From contig CAXBIQ010000008.1 in the NCBI GenBank assembly GCA_963975935.1, positions 62,001-126,000 on the forward strand: a DNA stretch of 64,000 nt. Direction: 5' to 3'. The notes beneath the pieces are model-generated. The model was not told the origin of the DNA. It was given only the letters and a program-made list of their open reading frames with translations, and did no database searches. Numbering within the stretch: the first letter of the stretch is position 1; the number at the start of each line of letters is the position of its first letter. Both the position numbers and the translations under genes were made by a program. This stretch comes from Planktosalinus sp963975935 (GTDB lineage Bacteria; Bacteroidota; Bacteroidia; Flavobacteriales; Flavobacteriaceae). Below, piece by piece: positions 33,075-41,235 of this stretch.

Positions 33075-34502
33075 CTATTCTTTTGCAAATTGTTCACAAA
33101 GCTGCAAGGTGCTCTTAACATCTTCCATGGTTGTTCTTGGGTTGATTAAACACATACGCAGTACCACTTGTCCATTTAAAATGGTGGTTACCAACAGTGC
33201 TTCCCGGGATGCCACGACCTTTTCAGATATTTTCTGATTGATTTTATCGAGTTGTTTTTCTGATAACTTCCCGCTGATGGGATGGTACCTGAAATTGATA
33301 ATCGCCAGGGTGGCCGGCGAAACAACTTCCCAGGTATTGCTTTTGCGCAGGTAGTCTTCTGTTTGTTCGGCCAGTTTGATGTTATAGTCAATCGCCTTTC
33401 GGAACGCTTTCAACCCAAAGGTTTTGATGGACATATAAAACTTCAATGCCCTGAAGCGACGTGTCAGCTCAATTCCGTGGTCATAAAAGTTGATTTCTGA
33501 TTCGTTTCCTTCAATATCACGCAGGTATTCCGGTTTTTCGGTAAAGGTACCTTTCAACCACTTATGGTTTCTCACTAAGAGACAACCAATTTCATAAGGC
33601 TGGTAAAACCACTTGTGCGGATCGACGGTGATGGAGTCGGCTTTTTCGATACCGGCAAGCAATTGTTTTCCGTTTTTAGCCAGAATGGCCGCCCCACCAT
33701 AGGCCGCATCGATATGCAACCATATTTTCTCTTTTTTACAGATGGTTGCCAGTTCGTTAAGGGGGTCCACCGTTCCGGTATTGGTGGTTCCTGCAGACGC
33801 TATAAAACAGAACGGTTGCCACCCCTCGATCTGGTCTTTCGCAATAGCGTTTTTTAGTTTATTAACCGCAATTTTGAATTCGCCGTCTGTGGGGATGATC
33901 CTGATTTGCTCTTTTTTAAAGCCCAGAACTCGAATGGCTTTGATGTTTGAGGAATGTGCCTGGTCTGAAAGGTAGATAACCGCTTTGGAGAAATCGTCAC
34001 CACATTTGACTTTTCGTGCTGTAGCAATTGCTGTAAGGTTAGCCATCGAACCCCCACTGGTGAAAATACCGCCACCCCGCTTTACGGGAAAACCATACAT
34101 TTTGAGTAGCCAGTTCATCGTGACAATTTCCATTTCGGCGGCTGCCGGGGAAGCTGCCCATCCTCCTGAAAATATATTAAACCCACTGGCCAAAGCATCA
34201 CCCATCGCACTTATAAAGTTGCTGGGTCCGGGAACAAACGAATAGGATTTGGGATGGCTCACCACATTGCTTTGGGTCATCACTTTTTGAAGGACAAAGT
34301 CCAAAACCTCGCGGGCATCGGTCGGCTTTTCGGGAGCGTCTTCCAGAAACAAAGTATCCATCTCTTTTCTGGAGGCAGTTGCTACCGGATATTTCTCATT
34401 TTGGGTGTCAAAATGTTCCACAATGGAATTGACAACAGCATGGCCATAGTCTTGCATTTCTTCTTTGGTAAGTTCTAATTGTTCTGCTTTCGTTAAGATC
34501 AC
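33075..34502 (-). CDS. PLP-dependent group II amino acid decarboxylase
   Basis: 475-residue cytosolic decarboxylase of the glutamate/aromatic/diaminobutyrate decarboxylase group. The Schiff-base lysine is in ITVDPHKWFYQP; the PLP ring sandwich is in LHIDAAYGGAA; TSGGSMANLTAI and QAHSSNIKA are also typical. The substrate cannot be read; candidates are L-2,4-diaminobutyrate, aromatic amino acids, or glutamate. Start is GTG at 34502, as the nearby ATG runs into a stop after three codons. Apparently monocistronic with its own -7 box. Confidence 0.85.
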   Translation of the reverse strand: MILTKAEQLELTKEEMQDYGHAVVNSIVEHFDTQNEKYPVATASRKEMDTLFLEDAPEKPTDAREVLDFVLQKVMTQSNVVSHPKSYSFVPGPSNFISAMGDALASGFNIFSGGWAASPAAAEMEIVTMNWLLKMYGFPVKRGGGIFTSGGSMANLTAIATARKVKCGDDFSKAVIYLSDQAHSSNIKAIRVLGFKKEQIRIIPTDGEFKIAVNKLKNAIAKDQIEGWQPFCFIASAGTTNTGTVDPLNELATICKKEKIWLHIDAAYGGAAILAKNGKQLLAGIEKADSITVDPHKWFYQPYEIGCLLVRNHKWLKGTFTEKPEYLRDIEGNESEINFYDHGIELTRRFRALKFYMSIKTFGLKAFRKAIDYNIKLAEQTEDYLRKSNTWEVVSPATLAIINFRYHPISGKLSEKQLDKINQKISEKVVASREALLVTTILNGQVVLRMCLINPRTTMEDVKSTLQLCEQFAKE

Positions 34503-34524
34503 GGCTTCATTTTTTTAGGAAGTG

Positions 34525-34532
34525 CAAAGTTA
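34525..34532 (-). promoter_or_regulatory. Putative -7 promoter box for PLP decarboxylase gene
   Basis: TAACTTTG on the minus strand, 23 bases upstream of the GTG start; exact TAnnTTTG. Confidence 0.55.
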
Positions 34533-34568
34533 AGGCTTTCCAATGGTGCTGAAAATGATTTCGGGCAT

Positions 34569-34599
34569 AAAAAAATCCGAAAGGGTTGCTTCCGGATTT
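34569..34599 (-). terminator. Rho-independent terminator of the T9SS beta-helix gene
   Basis: AAATCCG (34573-34579) pairs with CGGATTT (34593-34599); on the minus strand followed by a run of seven T. Lies 24 bases after the stop at 34623. Confidence 0.8.
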
Positions 34600-34622
34600 A
34601 GGATATTTAGTGACGTCAGATG

Positions 34623-36089
34623 TTATTTAACTACAATCTTTTTCACTGCCTGGTTTTTATTCCCATCAAAGGCAACGAAATAAACCCCTGCACTCAGGTT
34701 AAATGTGATTGTGTTGGTTCCTTCCGTTACTTTTTGAGTCAAAACTTCCTGACCTGAAAGGGTGTAAAAAGTCACCTGTTCAAAATTGTTTGTGTTTTGG
34801 AACGTGATTTTGTTGTTTGCCGGGTTCGGATACACTGAAAAAGCCGCCAATGTAGGATCTTCAGTACTTAACACTTCACAGAAAACCGGATCAAAAATCA
34901 CTTCGCCCAGTGTCGGGTCATCTTCAATGTGAAAAATAACGCCTTCGGCTTCAGCCAAAGTACCATCACCATTTTCTACCCAACAGTTGTGTTTAGCAGT
35001 AATAGTGTTGGGTCCATTGTTGTATAGCGCAAAGATTTCGCCATTGTTCCCATTTTCAGAAAACACATTCAACCCGGGATTGTCTTCATCATCCCCTAAG
35101 TTTGCATCCACGGGTCCCTGAATAGTAACACCCCAGAGATTTCTTCTGATTTCATTTCCCGTAATATCAACATTCAAGTCTCCAGGAGGCGAATTCAGGT
35201 TGATTCCACTTCCGCCCAACATGGGGTCACCCTGAGTATTGTTGTCTTCAATAACATTGTCTTTTATAAGCGCATAAGAATTGGGGCCCACAACTGTGAC
35301 TCCGTATCGGTTATCCACAATCGTGTTTCCTTCAATGATGGCTCTTAAAGTGCCTCCAGCCAAATTTGCAACGGCAATTCCTCCCGCCTGGTCTATGGCT
35401 ACATCACCAATGATGGTATTGTTGATGATTTTCAAAGTATCATTTACGCGTGTTGCTCCCATATTGATTTGAGGTCTGTTATTATTGGTCTGATTGTTTC
35501 CTTCAATATAATTGTCGGAAATAATTGCAGATACCTGATTGGTTGCACCGGAACTTATGGCGGGGTTAGCATTAAACAAAAACTGATTGTTAGTAATTAC
35601 AGGGATTCCTCTTGAAAGCGTCACCGTGGCTCCTGTTGCCACTCCTGAAACATTGTTTGTCAAAACACAATTTTCAAGAGTGAAAGTTTCGGTTAATACC
35701 TGAAGTCCGCCGCCAAATTGAATGGTAGCATTTTCAATAGCAACCGTTGCACCTTCCTCAAAGCGGAAACCTTCATAAGGCAAAGCTTCATCAACAGCGG
35801 TAATGGTCACAGCGTTGGCTTCAACAAAAAAAGAACCCAGGTCTAGTACCGTTATTCTTACATCGGCTTCAATTTCTAAAGTCAGGTCTGCATTTATTCT
35901 AAGGATATCACTACCGGCAATGGTGAGGTCTTCAAGCAAGGTATAGGTAGTGCCGGAAACTGTAACCGTTCCCGGACTTGCAGTTGCAATGTCATCAAGT
36001 GTCCAGTCCTCTCCTGTTCCCGGGGTGGTGTATTGGGCTACAGCAATCGAAAAGGTAAATAATAATAATAAAGTAGATAATAGTTTCAT
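34623..36089 (-). CDS. Secreted parallel beta-helix protein with T9SS sorting tail
   Basis: 488 residues: signal peptide (cleaved after FSIAVAQ, about 18), a right-handed beta-helix body with repeated N-N-x-I/F and G-N-x-I patterns (NNQFLFNANPAISSG, SDNYIEGNNQTNNNRP, IEGNTIVDNRYGVTVVGP), and a T9SS type A tail from about 415 (FSVYPNPANNKITFQNTN ... AGVYFVAFDG ... KKIVVK). Probably a surface carbohydrate-binding or lyase-like protein; no catalytic residues can be named. It has its own promoter box and terminator, so likely monocistronic. Confidence 0.88.
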   Translation of the reverse strand: MKLLSTLLLLFTFSIAVAQYTTPGTGEDWTLDDIATASPGTVTVSGTTYTLLEDLTIAGSDILRINADLTLEIEADVRITVLDLGSFFVEANAVTITAVDEALPYEGFRFEEGATVAIENATIQFGGGLQVLTETFTLENCVLTNNVSGVATGATVTLSRGIPVITNNQFLFNANPAISSGATNQVSAIISDNYIEGNNQTNNNRPQINMGATRVNDTLKIINNTIIGDVAIDQAGGIAVANLAGGTLRAIIEGNTIVDNRYGVTVVGPNSYALIKDNVIEDNNTQGDPMLGGSGINLNSPPGDLNVDITGNEIRRNLWGVTIQGPVDANLGDDEDNPGLNVFSENGNNGEIFALYNNGPNTITAKHNCWVENGDGTLAEAEGVIFHIEDDPTLGEVIFDPVFCEVLSTEDPTLAAFSVYPNPANNKITFQNTNNFEQVTFYTLSGQEVLTQKVTEGTNTITFNLSAGVYFVAFDGNKNQAVKKIVVK

Positions 36090-36119
36090 GATATATTTTT
36101 AAGGGTTTTAATATGGCCA

Positions 36120-36127
36120 CAAAGGTA
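36120..36127 (-). promoter_or_regulatory. Putative -7 promoter box for T9SS beta-helix gene
   Basis: TACCTTTG on the minus strand, 31 bases before the ATG. Confidence 0.55.
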
Positions 36128-36186
36128 AAGAATTCTTCAAAAGACAAAAGGATTACCATTCCCTTTTAACTTTCAAGCATTAACTG

Positions 36187-36194
36187 TATTTTTG
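36187..36194 (+). promoter_or_regulatory. Putative -7 promoter box for leuS
   Basis: TATTTTTG, 23 bases before ATG 36218; fits TAnnTTTG. Confidence 0.55.
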
Positions 36195-36217
36195 CCGAAT
36201 TAAATCCAAGGGTGATC

Positions 36218-39200
36218 ATGAAATACCATTTCAACGACATAGAAGCCAAATGGCGCAAGTACTGGGAAGAAAACCAAACATTTAAAGCCGAAAACAATAG
36301 TGACAAGCCAAAATACTATGTTTTGGATATGTTTCCTTATCCTTCGGGCGCGGGACTTCACGTGGGGCACCCGCTGGGGTATATTGCCAGTGACATTTAT
36401 GCGCGCTACAAGCGCCACAAGGGTTTTAATGTATTGCACCCCATGGGTTATGACTCGTTTGGCCTTCCGGCGGAACAGTATGCCATTCAAACCGGACAGC
36501 ATCCTGCTATTACTACCGAAACCAACATCAATCGTTACAGAGAGCAGTTGGACCGCATTGGTTTTTCCTTTGACTGGAGCCGCGAAGTGCGCACGTCCAA
36601 TCCTGATTATTACAAATGGACACAGTGGATTTTCACCGAATTGTTCCACTCCTGGTACAACAAAAACACTGACAAAGCCGAACCCATAGAAACACTCATC
36701 ACGCTTTTTACCAATGAAGGAAACGAACTGGTAAACGCAGTCTGTGATGATGATATCGTGCCTTTTACAGCTGAAATGTGGAATGCCTATGACGAAGAGC
36801 AACAACAAAAAATACTGTTACAATACCGCCTCACTTACCTGGCCGAAACCGAAGTCAACTGGTGTCCCGCTCTGGGAACCGTTTTGGCCAACGACGAAAT
36901 CGTAAACGGTGTCTCCGAACGCGGCGGGCATCCTGTGGTACGCAAAAAAATGAAACAATGGAGTATGCGCATTACCGCTTATGCACAACGCTTGCTCGAC
37001 GGACTTAACCAGATTGACTGGCCGCAACCGTTGAAGGATTCGCAGACGAATTGGATTGGGAGGTCTGTTGGTGCTGCTGTTTCGTTTAAAGTCCTCCCCC
37101 TAGCCCCCTCCCAAGGAGGGGGGGCTGCTGGTTACTTAACTGGAAAACACAGTAAAATTTCTATGCTTTTAGACAAGGCGCAAGAGATGCGTAAAACTCC
37201 AACAATAGCTGAGGAGAAATTATGGCAACACATAAGAAACAAAAAACTAGAGGATAAATTCAGAAGGCAGCACCCTATTGATACTTTCATAGTAGATTTT
37301 GTTTGTCTTGAAAAAATGCTAATTATTGAAATTGATGGGGAAATTCACAAAAATCAAGTTGATGCAGACGAATCGAGACAGCTTTTACTGGAAGAGAAAA
37401 AAAGATACAAAGTCATTCGGTTTTCTAATGATGAGGTTTTAAATCAAATTGAAAGTGTTCTTAATAGAATAAAAACAGAGCTTACCAATAGGCCTTCATT
37501 TAAAGATAAATCCAGCTCCCCTCTCCTTGGGAGAGGGGCCGGGGGTGAGGACTCTGAGGGGTCGGAGATGAAGATTGATGTATTTACTACAAGACCTGAC
37601 ACCATTTTCGGAGTATCATTTATGACGCTGGCTCCAGAACATGAACTCGTTGAAAAAATCACCACTCCGGAGCAAAAAGAAGCGGTGGAAGCCTATATCG
37701 AGCAGACTGCCAAGCGCAGTGAACGCGAGCGAATGGCTGATGTAAAGACCATTTCGGGAGTGTTTACCGGGGCCTATGCTGAACATCCTTTTTCAAAAGA
37801 GCCCATTCCTATCTGGATTGGCGATTATGTGTTGGCGAGTTATGGTACCGGCGCTGTGATGGCGGTGCCTTGTGGTGATGAACGGGATTATGCTTTCGCG
37901 AAACACTTTAATATACACATCCCAAATATCTTTGATCAGGACATTTCAGAAAATGCCTTTACCGAAAAAGAAGGCTTTACAATTGTCAATTCTGATTTCT
38001 TAAACGGCCTTAGCTACAAAGAAGCCAATGAAAAAGCCATTGAGGAACTTGAAAAAATCGGTCAGGGCACGGGAAAAATCAATTACAGATTGCGCGATGC
38101 GGTGTTTAGCCGCCAGCGTTACTGGGGTGAACCCTTCCCGGTCTATTACGTCAACGGATTACCTAAAACCATTGACCCTGAACACTTACCCATTCAGTTA
38201 CCCGAAGTGGAAAAATACCTCCCCACAGAAGATGGCCAACCACCTTTGGGCCGTGCCGATGTCTGGGCCTGGGATGTTGAAAAGTCTGTCGTGGTCAGTA
38301 ATGAGCTGATAGACAATGAAACGGTATTTCCTTTAGAACTCAATACTATGCCCGGTTGGGCCGGAAGCAGCTGGTATTTGTTTAGGTATATGGATGCGCA
38401 AAACAATGACGAATTTGCAAGCAAAGAAGCCTTAGACTACTGGCAAAATGTCGATTTATACATCGGCGGGAGCGAGCACGCCACCGGCCATTTATTATAC
38501 TCCCGTTTCTGGACAAAATTTTTATTTGACCGTAGATTTTTAAAAGTGGACGAGCCGTTTAAAAAGCTGATCAATCAGGGGATGATTTTGGGGGAGAGTG
38601 CTTTTATAAATAGGTTAGGTTTTGTATTTGAGTATAAGAATAGTGAAAACTTAATTGAAGACACCCCAACCTCCTCAGAATATTACCCGCCAATTTTTGT
38701 TTCAACCAATCTATCTGAAGGAACCATTATAAAAAAATTGAGTGTTATTATAAATGAAAATAAGGTTTTCGAAACACTTACCGAAGAGATAAACTCTGGT
38801 CTATTCAAAACTTCACCTAAAGTTTTTGCTTATAAGTTTAATGCTGATGTATCCTTTGTTAATATTACTAACGAACTTGACTTAGAGGCATTTAAAGCTT
38901 GGCGCACTGAGTTTAAAGATGCTCATTTCATTACAGAAGAAAATGGCACATTTAAAGTGGCCCGCGAAGTTGAAAAAATGTCCAAGTCCAAATACAATGT
39001 GGTAAACCCGGACGATATTTGCGACCAGTATGGCGCAGACACCCTGCGTATGTATGAAATGTTCCTCGGTCCGTTGGAGCAGGCCAAACCGTGGAATATG
39101 GCCGGTATTACCGGTGTGCACAGCTTTTTGAAAAAGTTCTGGAAACTCTATCATAATTCCCCCGACTTCGACTCCGCTCAGCCACCGGGGGAGGATTTTT

Positions 39201-39685
39201 ATGTTAGTGAAGACCAAGCTTCCAAAGACAGTTTAAAAACCCTGCATAAAACCATTAAAAAGGTAGAGGAAGACATCGAGAACTTTAGTTTTAATACTTC
39301 GGTTTCTACGTTTATGATTGCGGTGAATGAATTGACGGCTCAAAAATGTACTTCGCGTGAAGTACTGGAACCGCTTGCTGTTTTGATTTCACCTTATGCA
39401 CCGCACATTGCGGAAGAATTGTGGAGCAAGCTGGGACATAACGAGAGTATTTCGACAGTACCATTCCCGAAGTTTGATGCCTCCTATTTAGTAGAAAGCA
39501 CTAAGGAATACCCCATTTCGTTTAACGGAAAAATGCGTTTTACTCTGGAAATGCCATTGGATTTATCAAAAGAAGACATTGAAAAAACAGTAATGGCTCA
39601 CGAAAAAACAAAGCAATATCTGGAAGGACGCACTCCCAAAAAGGTGATAGTCGTTCCCGGGAAGATCGTGAATATTGTGGGGTAA
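36218..39685 (+). CDS. leuS: Leucyl-tRNA synthetase with in-frame DUF559 endonuclease insertion
   Basis: Charges tRNA-Leu. 1155 residues from ATG 36218 (a GTG at 36212 is less likely). Class I motifs: HVGHPLGY (HIGH box, about 47) and EKMSKSKYN (KMSKS, about 918). The CP1 editing site TTRPDTIFG (about 453) and GTGAVMAVPCGDERDYAFA are intact. Between SVGAAVSFKV (ends about 292) and MKIDVFTTRPDT (starts about 449) lies about 157 extra residues holding a DUF559 PD-(D/E)XK domain, not part of LeuRS. A second small palindromic insert encodes SPDFDSAQPPGED near 982. The segment at 38600-38880 is also longer and more AT-rich than I expect. No stop or frameshift, and no other LeuRS in the window. Confidence 0.93.
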   Translation: MKYHFNDIEAKWRKYWEENQTFKAENNSDKPKYYVLDMFPYPSGAGLHVGHPLGYIASDIYARYKRHKGFNVLHPMGYDSFGLPAEQYAIQTGQHPAITTETNINRYREQLDRIGFSFDWSREVRTSNPDYYKWTQWIFTELFHSWYNKNTDKAEPIETLITLFTNEGNELVNAVCDDDIVPFTAEMWNAYDEEQQQKILLQYRLTYLAETEVNWCPALGTVLANDEIVNGVSERGGHPVVRKKMKQWSMRITAYAQRLLDGLNQIDWPQPLKDSQTNWIGRSVGAAVSFKVLPLAPSQGGGAAGYLTGKHSKISMLLDKAQEMRKTPTIAEEKLWQHIRNKKLEDKFRRQHPIDTFIVDFVCLEKMLIIEIDGEIHKNQVDADESRQLLLEEKKRYKVIRFSNDEVLNQIESVLNRIKTELTNRPSFKDKSSSPLLGRGAGGEDSEGSEMKIDVFTTRPDTIFGVSFMTLAPEHELVEKITTPEQKEAVEAYIEQTAKRSERERMADVKTISGVFTGAYAEHPFSKEPIPIWIGDYVLASYGTGAVMAVPCGDERDYAFAKHFNIHIPNIFDQDISENAFTEKEGFTIVNSDFLNGLSYKEANEKAIEELEKIGQGTGKINYRLRDAVFSRQRYWGEPFPVYYVNGLPKTIDPEHLPIQLPEVEKYLPTEDGQPPLGRADVWAWDVEKSVVVSNELIDNETVFPLELNTMPGWAGSSWYLFRYMDAQNNDEFASKEALDYWQNVDLYIGGSEHATGHLLYSRFWTKFLFDRRFLKVDEPFKKLINQGMILGESAFINRLGFVFEYKNSENLIEDTPTSSEYYPPIFVSTNLSEGTIIKKLSVIINENKVFETLTEEINSGLFKTSPKVFAYKFNADVSFVNITNELDLEAFKAWRTEFKDAHFITEENGTFKVAREVEKMSKSKYNVVNPDDICDQYGADTLRMYEMFLGPLEQAKPWNMAGITGVHSFLKKFWKLYHNSPDFDSAQPPGEDFYVSEDQASKDSLKTLHKTIKKVEEDIENFSFNTSVSTFMIAVNELTAQKCTSREVLEPLAVLISPYAPHIAEELWSKLGHNESISTVPFPKFDASYLVESTKEYPISFNGKMRFTLEMPLDLSKEDIEKTVMAHEKTKQYLEGRTPKKVIVVPGKIVNIVG
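37092..37126 (+). repeat. Left inverted palindrome of the DUF559 element
   Basis: Begins TCCTCCCCCTAGCCCCCTCC; stem CCCCTCC (37105-37111) with GGAGGGG (37115-37121), loop CAA. It matches the reverse complement of the right copy with few differences. Confidence 0.8.
37514..37551 (-). repeat. Right inverted palindrome of the DUF559 element
   Basis: Stem CCCCTCTCC (37518-37526) with GGAGAGGGG (37530-37538), loop TTG, followed by CCGGGGGTGAGGA; the reverse complement begins TCCTCACCCCCGGCCCC, aligned with the left copy. Confidence 0.8.
39158..39195 (+). repeat. Second in-frame palindromic insert in leuS
   Basis: Outer arms TCCCCCG and CGGGGGA enclose ACTTCGACTCCGCTCAGCCA. The 17-base core CTTCGACTCCGCTCAGC is identical to that in mvaD. 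Encodes SPDFDSAQPPGED in frame between LYHN and FYVSED. Confidence 0.75.
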
Positions 39686-39799
39686 GGTTTCTCGCTAAGT
39701 CGCAAAGACGCAGGGGAAAACAGACGAAATGACAGAACAAAAAATCGGCAAGATTTTTGGTGTATGTGAAACAATCAAATTTAAAAAAAGAACAAAACA

Positions 39800-40486
39800 A
39801 TGATTGGATATTATATTTTAGCGGCGCTCATTTTTGGAGTGAGTTTCTATGTAAGCAACCGCTTAAAGAGCAAGTTTAAAAAATACTCAAAAGTCCATTT
39901 ACAAAATGGGATGAGTGGTAAAGAGATAGCAGAAAAAATGCTGGCTGATCACGGCATACGTGATGTACAGGTTATTTCCACACCGGGAATGTTAACAGAC
40001 CATTACAATCCAATGAAAAAAACCGTCAATCTGAGTGAAGGTGTTTATATGCAACGCAATGCCGCAGCTGCAGCTGTTGCCGCTCACGAAGTGGGGCACG
40101 CTGTGCAACACGCGCAGGCGTATTCGTGGCTGGATATGCGTTCCAAACTGGTGCCTGTGGTTAGTGTGGCTTCGCAGTATTCACAATGGGTAATTTTAGG
40201 TGGTTTGGTTTTAGCAGCCGGAACCGCTTTTGGAAACACACTTCTACTGGTGGGTATCATTATGTATGGTATGGGAACACTTTTTAGTTTTATTACCCTT
40301 CCTGTGGAATATGACGCCAGTAACCGTGCACTGGCCTGGATGACCAACAAAAATATGTTGACACCACAAGAGCACGCAGGAGCCAAAGATTCTTTAAAAT
40401 GGGCGGCACGCACTTATGTGGTGGCTGCAGTGGGTTCACTGGCAACCTTGCTTTACTTTATTATGGTTTATCTCGGAAGGGACTAA
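39800..40486 (+). CDS. Membrane zinc metallopeptidase (YugP-like, Zn_peptidase_2)
   Basis: 228-residue integral membrane protein with an HExxH zinc site in VAAHEVGHAVQHAQAY (around residue 96) and about three to four membrane helices. VISTPGMLTDHYNPMKKTVN and LPVEYDASNRALAWM are family hallmarks of the YugP-like neutral zinc peptidases. Substrate unknown, probably membrane proteins. It follows leuS by 114 bases, within which CTAAGTCGCAAAGACGCAGG is a short non-coding repeat-like motif. A strong terminator follows it. Confidence 0.88.
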   Translation: MIGYYILAALIFGVSFYVSNRLKSKFKKYSKVHLQNGMSGKEIAEKMLADHGIRDVQVISTPGMLTDHYNPMKKTVNLSEGVYMQRNAAAAAVAAHEVGHAVQHAQAYSWLDMRSKLVPVVSVASQYSQWVILGGLVLAAGTAFGNTLLLVGIIMYGMGTLFSFITLPVEYDASNRALAWMTNKNMLTPQEHAGAKDSLKWAARTYVVAAVGSLATLLYFIMVYLGRD

Positions 40487-40507
40487 ACATAAGAAATCAC
40501 AAATTAT

Positions 40508-40543
40508 AAGCACCAAAATCCAAATGGGTTTTGGTGCTTTTTT
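40508..40543 (+). terminator. Rho-independent terminator after the zinc peptidase gene
   Basis: AAGCACCAAAATCC (40508-40521) pairs with GGGTTTTGGTGCTT (40526-40539; one G-T), loop AAAT, followed by a T run. It reaches the stop codon of the convergent hydrolase gene. Confidence 0.85.
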
Positions 40544-41225
40544 ATTTTAAAAATGCTTTGATTTCTTCAGCTAAAAGTATGGTGGGAGCTTTTTCAATGG
40601 GGTGTTGAACATCAGGTAAAATGAGGAGAGCAGCATTTGGCAACCATTCTGAAACTTGTCTGGTCTCAGCAATACTCACCATTTTATCCCCATCACCAAT
40701 GGTGAGTTTTACGGGTATTTTGATTTTATTAAAATCATCCTTTTCTAAGGGCTGTTTTATACCCAAATCCAGCATCAATTGAGAGGTTTTCTCCAGGACC
40801 ATTTCCCAGGATTGTGGGTGGTGCCTCTGCTGTAACGCTTTCGCGAAAGCGGGAATCTTCTCCTTAATGATTTCAGGGTTGAGCATGTTGGTTTCCTTTT
40901 GGGAAATCTCCGGTGACCAGTCAAATTTGGTAGCCAGCGTAAAAATACTTTCTACCTTTTCAGGATGTATTGAAGCGAGGTACAAGGCCACATAACCCCC
41001 CATACTATACCCAAATACAGAAACCTTCTCCAACTTGTTTTCCCGAAGGTAATCCGTCACCTCACCGGCAAATTTTTCAATGGAGAACAGACCGTCAAAC
41101 GGTGTGCCCCCGTGCCCGCTGAAATTGATGTTGTGCACATCGAATTGCCCTTTCAAATGCTCAGCAAGGGGCTCAAGCTGGTCTTTAGCGCCTATGGCAC
41201 CGTGAAGTAACAGCAGTGTTTTCAC
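40542..41225 (-). CDS. Alpha/beta hydrolase
   Basis: About 227-residue serine hydrolase. Oxyanion region LLLLHGAIGAKDQ, nucleophile elbow FGYSMGGYVAL, acid probably Asp in TIGDGDKMV, and His in PDVQHPIEKAP. Substrate unknown. The start is uncertain: GTG 41225 gives the usual short N-terminus (VKTLLLLHG), while ATG 41249 overlaps the upstream saccharopine-dehydrogenase gene by 14 bases. Either way it is translated from the same message. The segment encoding IPAFAKALQ is written as the palindrome CGCTTTCGCGAAAGCG. Confidence 0.82.
   Translation of the reverse strand: MKTLLLLHGAIGAKDQLEPLAEHLKGQFDVHNINFSGHGGTPFDGLFSIEKFAGEVTDYLRENKLEKVSVFGYSMGGYVALYLASIHPEKVESIFTLATKFDWSPEISQKETNMLNPEIIKEKIPAFAKALQQRHHPQSWEMVLEKTSQLMLDLGIKQPLEKDDFNKIKIPVKLTIGDGDKMVSIAETRQVSEWLPNAALLILPDVQHPIEKAPTILLAEEIKAFLK
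40836..40851 (+). repeat. Perfect 16-base palindrome in coding sequence
   Basis: CGCTTTCGCGAAAGCG, self-complementary over 16 bases, inside the alpha/beta hydrolase gene. A 12-base relative, GCTTTCGCGAAA, occurs in leuS near 37892. Confidence 0.6.
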
Positions 41226-41235
41226 AATGTTGAAT

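Larger units (their letters stand above)
37092..37566 (+). mobile_element. In-frame DUF559 (PD-(D/E)XK) endonuclease element inside leuS
   Basis: Segment encoding a Vsr-like DUF559 domain: IAEEKLWQHIRNKKLEDKF, RRQHPIDTFIVDFVCLEKM, LIIEIDGEIHKN and YKVIRFSNDEVL. The catalytic set is complete (Asp in VDF, Glu-x-Asp in IEIDG, and the FRRQ region). It is framed by inverted GC-rich palindromes at 37092-37126 and 37514-37551, and is more AT-rich than leuS. No splicing (intein) motifs are visible, so the domain probably stays in the synthetase, on the surface between catalytic core and editing domain. An internal ATG at 37163 might allow separate initiation, but the frame then runs to the end of leuS. 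Confidence 0.85.

Noticed and set aside
36200..36808. 202-residue frame opposite the 5' part of leuS
   Set aside because: Antisense shadow of the conserved LeuRS catalytic domain with no recognisable domain of its own.
37092..37566. Intein in LeuRS
   Set aside because: No Cys/Ser at the junctions, no HN-Cys/Ser/Thr at the end, and the inserted domain is DUF559 and not a splicing domain.
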